Source: Mycobacterium sp. (GTDB taxonomy: Bacteria; Actinomycetota; Actinomycetes; Mycobacteriales; Mycobacteriaceae). Taken from it: a DNA stretch of 48,879 bases. The stretch is from NCBI GenBank assembly GCA_018401645.1, contig JAGYKK010000021.1, positions 1 through 48,879 on the forward strand, in the 5' to 3' direction. The notes under the pieces are model-generated. The model saw only the letters and a list, made by a program, of their open reading frames with translations. It had not been told where the DNA came from and ran no database searches. Each line of letters begins with the position of its first letter. The stretch's first letter is position 1. Below are positions 46,417 to 48,879 of the stretch, in pieces. Position numbers and translations under genes: made by a program.

Positions 46417-48353
46417 AGGGACTCAGGGGAGGAGTCGCCACGCCGTGCCAGCGGTGTGATCGGGGTTGTGACGGCTCTGAATTCGCCGCGCCGATCGGCA
46501 TCCGGAGAGTCGAAGTTGACGTCGTAGAGATTCCAGGTGGTGTTGCGCATCACCAGGGTGAAATCACCGGTGACTCGCGCGACCGGGGTTCGCGCCTCGA
46601 TCGAAACCTTCTCGCCGGGCAGGGCGGTGGCCTGGACCGACTGGCTGAAGGTGTAAGTGTTGGTCCAGGTTTGGGATGCCTCAGCGGTCACCGATACCTC
46701 GACGACGCCAAAGACACTGCCTTTCGCACTGGTGCTCAGTTTGAGGCTCGTCGCCACCGACTGCGTGGACGTCCCGGTGATCGTGGTCGACAGCGGCGAG
46801 GAGGTGAGGTTGGAGACGGAATCGGAGGCCGGTTTCCAATCCGTGTACGACGTCCTGTCGAACGACTTCGGCGTATAAGTGCATGTCGCTGAGCTAGTCC
46901 CGCACAGTTGATTGAGGACATCAGCCTGCCGCTGGCCCTGCCCGCTGGGCACGCTGATCACCGTGCCCGGGGCGTCGAGCAGTCTGAGTACGGCGGTGCC
47001 GGAGGTCGTCGAGCCGCTGGTCTCGCAGTTATTTCCGACGGCATTGCAGCCCCAGTTCGTGGCGAAGGGCTCGAGGTCAAAGTAGGTGGAGAACGGCTGC
47101 GTCGCAGTATCAGGGGTCGGGGTGAAAACAAGGGTCGATCGATTATTGACAAATGCGTACTGCGCGAGTGTGACACTCGTGCTCTCACCAGGCTGGAGGA
47201 CGGTTCCTATCGGGGCTACGTTGTTGACCGTCCGGGTGGCACTAAAACTCGCCAACGTCAGCGCGGACCCGGTCAGGTTCTGGATGGTTAACGCCCGGGT
47301 GATGAGCCCCGCGGGGTCCTGGCCGTCGTCTCCTACCCGTGCCACGGCTTCCGCCGGTCGCCAACTCCCGAACGGGTCGAGAATGTTGAATCCGCCGTCG
47401 TTTATCGCAACGGTGAAGCGGTCGAACCCGGGATAGTCGGAACCCGGGGTGTAGACGTAAGTCCCGTCCGGGCTGACCTGGACGGTGCCCTGTTGCGGGA
47501 TTCCGGTGAGCACATAACTCAAGGTGTCGCCTTCGGGGTCGATCGCACCCAGGGTGCCCTCGATCTGGCCGTTCACCAAGGTCTTGATCTGCACCGGATC
47601 GGTGGTGGGGACCTGGTTGAACAGGCTGCGCCGCACCAGCAGCAGCGCGCCCTCTAGGAACTCGGTGACCGGGTTGGGGGGTAGCCCGGACAACCAATTC
47701 GCCGAGGAGTCAAACCAGTTGGTCACCGCGGCGTTGACCTGAACCAGAAGACCAGTCCCGGCGGCGGTCATGGCACGAGGCGCCGGCAGCGACGCCATCA
47801 GCGCGGGCTCCGCAGCAGCCACCACCAACCCCGCATCCGGGGTGGCGCCATCCGATACCGTCGAGGTGGGCACCACCGCGGCCGCGGGGATGACGGGTGC
47901 GAGCTGGCGGGACGCGCGCCGGCTCGCAGGGCGGGGGATGGACGTGGGCTTGGCCGCGGTCAATTCGGGCGCCGAATTGGTCGTTTCCTCAGCGTCCGCG
48001 GGCAGCACTGCGGCAGTTACCGACGCGGCACGCGGTCCGGCCCGGTTGATGGTGCGGCGCTCACCGGTAAGCCCGGGCACCACTGCGCGAACCACAGGGC
48101 CCGCCCCGGCTGCGGACCCGGCAGTGGCCGCAGACCTGCCGGCGCGTGCAGCGCGCCCAGCGGCAGGCTTGGGCGAAGCCGCGCCCGACGCTCCGGAGGA
48201 GCTAGAGTCCGCCGACGCCGAAGCGGCGTCTGTGCTGGAACTGTCGGCTGACGCGACACCCACCGCCTGCGGGCCCGCCAGGGACAGCCCCAGCGCGAAC
48301 GCCGCGGCACCCACCCGGCTAGCGGTCTTGGACTTATTACCGGCCATATCCAT
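46377..48353 (-). CDS. Secreted Ig/cadherin-like protein with aerolysin/ETX-MTX2-like C-terminal segment
   Basis: About 658 residues. It has a signal peptide (ASRVGAAAFALGLSLAGPQA), a 190-residue Ala/Ser/Pro linker, the mycobacterial connector LLVRRSLFNQVPTTDPVQ, and a VCBS/cadherin-like domain (AIDPEGDTLSYVLTG, SPDGTYVYTPGSDYPGFDRF; residues 255-330). After a Cys-containing middle, a Ser/Thr-rich alternating segment follows at about 515-615 (STTITGTSTQSVATSLKLST, VEVSVTAEASQTWTNTYTFS, LPGEKVSIEART, TGDFTLVMRNTTWNL). This resembles the insertion strands of aerolysin/ETX-MTX2 pore-formers. ATG 48353 places the signal peptide correctly. It overlaps the LuxR gene tail-to-tail by 40 bp. Confidence 0.75.
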   Translation of the reverse strand: MDMAGNKSKTASRVGAAAFALGLSLAGPQAVGVASADSSSTDAASASADSSSSGASGAASPKPAAGRAARAGRSAATAGSAAGAGPVVRAVVPGLTGERRTINRAGPRAASVTAAVLPADAEETTNSAPELTAAKPTSIPRPASRRASRQLAPVIPAAAVVPTSTVSDGATPDAGLVVAAAEPALMASLPAPRAMTAAGTGLLVQVNAAVTNWFDSSANWLSGLPPNPVTEFLEGALLLVRRSLFNQVPTTDPVQIKTLVNGQIEGTLGAIDPEGDTLSYVLTGIPQQGTVQVSPDGTYVYTPGSDYPGFDRFTVAINDGGFNILDPFGSWRPAEAVARVGDDGQDPAGLITRALTIQNLTGSALTLASFSATRTVNNVAPIGTVLQPGESTSVTLAQYAFVNNRSTLVFTPTPDTATQPFSTYFDLEPFATNWGCNAVGNNCETSGSTTSGTAVLRLLDAPGTVISVPSGQGQRQADVLNQLCGTSSATCTYTPKSFDRTSYTDWKPASDSVSNLTSSPLSTTITGTSTQSVATSLKLSTSAKGSVFGVVEVSVTAEASQTWTNTYTFSQSVQATALPGEKVSIEARTPVARVTGDFTLVMRNTTWNLYDVNFDSPDADRRGEFRAVTTPITPLARRGDSSPESLYGAPAAEPWLES

Positions 48354-48419
48354 CGAAACGTCCCCGATCTGCGTCACAACTGGTCAGAAGCAGACCGTAT
48401 GCTCCCGATCCCACCCCAG

Positions 48420-48440
48420 GGATCGGTGAAATTACTGCAT
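48420..48440. promoter_or_regulatory. Shared element upstream of the secreted pore-like protein gene (copy B)
   Basis: Twenty of 21 bases match the element at 43681-43701 (core TGAAATTACTGCAT). It begins 67 bp before the start of the minus-strand secreted gene, but reads in the + orientation as at copy A, so its orientation relative to the gene is reversed. Confidence 0.5.
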
Positions 48441-48490
48441 TTATGCTCGCCGCAGATGGCGGCGCCGCGCCGCTGACTCTCAGAACCAGT

Positions 48491-48879
48491 TCAGGACCCC
48501 ACCGGAGACGCCGTCCGCGTACCCACCACCGCATGGGCGCCGGCCTCGGTGAACACCAACCGGAGCGTGTCCTTATCGGTCAACCACCCCTGAAAGACCA
48601 CATCGTCAGTGATCTTCATCGTCAGTGATCTTCACCATCCGGATCGACCCGTCCGGACTGATCACCCCGAGCAAGTCCTGCCGCCTGGTCGTCATGAGAG
48701 GAGCCCCCGCCCCAAGCTCGGACGGCTTTTCCAGATTCAGCGTCTCGCGGACGGTGAAGACCCCGTCAACCGGCGCCGTCATCTCATACCGGCCCCTGAG
48801 TGGAGAGATTCCCGAAAAAGACGAGCACAGCGTCAGACAGGCGGAAAGCCGGGGACGACCGTGGCGGTGGGCGTTGGAG
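48491..48879 (-). pseudogene. Lipoprotein-like gene cut by the window end, broken by a 16-bp duplication
   Basis: Reading in from the window edge, one frame gives RPRLSACLTLCSSFSGIS (a lipobox LSAC), then TAPVDGVFTVRETLNLEK, PSELGAGAPLMTTRRQDLLG and SPDGSIRMVKITD. A duplicated 16-bp unit at 48601-48632 then shifts the frame. Removing one unit restores VKITDDVVFQGWLTDKDTLR to the stop at 48491. The family is unknown to me. The start must lie just beyond 48879. Confidence 0.6.
48601..48632. repeat. 16-bp perfect tandem duplication
   Basis: CATCGTCAGTGATCTT occurs twice head to tail. One unit fits the reading frame of the lipoprotein-like gene on the minus strand; the second unit breaks it. Confidence 0.92.

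Noticed and set aside
47770..48429. 219-codon Ala-rich plus-strand frame over the secreted protein gene
   Set aside because: Antisense shadow of the low-complexity Ala/Ser linker. The opposite strand has the signal peptide and domains.

Overview
The window looks like chromosomal DNA of a Mycobacterium/Mycolicibacterium-type actinobacterium. Coding DNA is GC-rich throughout. It carries mycobacterial markers: a mycothiol-linked dehydrogenase pair (mscR plus its metallo-hydrolase), DUF732, DUF5078 and DUF4185 secreted proteins, a DUF222/HNH protein of the 13E12 repeat type, a PGRS-like Gly-rich protein, a mycofactocin glycosyltransferase (mftF), and a crtE-I-B-T-U carotenoid operon. No rRNA, tRNA, CRISPR array or recognisable insertion sequence was seen.

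Layout. 1-2.2 kb: end of sucD, a thiolase stub, then mscR and an MBL-fold hydrolase joined by a 32-bp stop/start tandem repeat. 2.2-4.5 kb: a zinc dehydrogenase and a DapB-like reductase. 4.5-11.6 kb: a tightly coupled carotenoid operon on the minus strand (crtE, crtI, crtB, methyltransferase, crtU, Rieske-DUF5914) with no lycopene cyclase inside it. 11.6-14.9 kb: a small Cys-rich peptide, an SDR, a DUF732 protein, two broken secreted/NTF2 genes and about 1 kb without a clear gene. 14.9-25.2 kb: secreted DUF4185 and HNH proteins, a Ca2+/H+ exchanger with a large in-frame deletion, a DsbA-like protein, a cation antiporter, the 13E12-type protein, an acyl-CoA dehydrogenase, a Tat-lipoprotein beta-carbonic anhydrase and an APC permease. 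25.2-32.3 kb: a broken L,D-transpeptidase, an isolated broken mftF, an aldehyde dehydrogenase, an MpaB/DUF2236 oxygenase, a 39-aa metallothionein-like gene behind a CsoR/RicR-like copper operator, a GPV-repeat secreted protein and an FAD oxidoreductase.

32.4-38.2 kb is the most disturbed part. It holds a frameshifted PGRS-like gene, a serine hydrolase, a stub of an HTH gene, and two collinear, deletion-riddled ghost copies of a methyltransferase. Both ghosts run into gdpD sequence at the same junction. The intact relative of the methyltransferase lies at 42.6-43.6 kb on the other strand. 38.3-42.5 kb: a scrambled cstA with an intact ybdD, a MarR/YceI divergent pair with a palindromic operator, and a GH12 cellulase remnant. 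43.7-48.4 kb: a large AAA/LuxR regulator gene (frameshifted) tail-to-tail with a secreted protein that appears to end in an aerolysin/ETX-MTX2-like beta-pore segment. Both carry the same roughly 20-nt element in front of them. The window ends in a lipoprotein gene broken by a 16-bp duplication.

About a dozen otherwise conserved genes carry single-base or short indels, often in G or C runs. This is either recent gene decay or an assembly with poorly corrected indels. The two cannot be separated from the sequence alone, so every frameshift call here carries that caveat.
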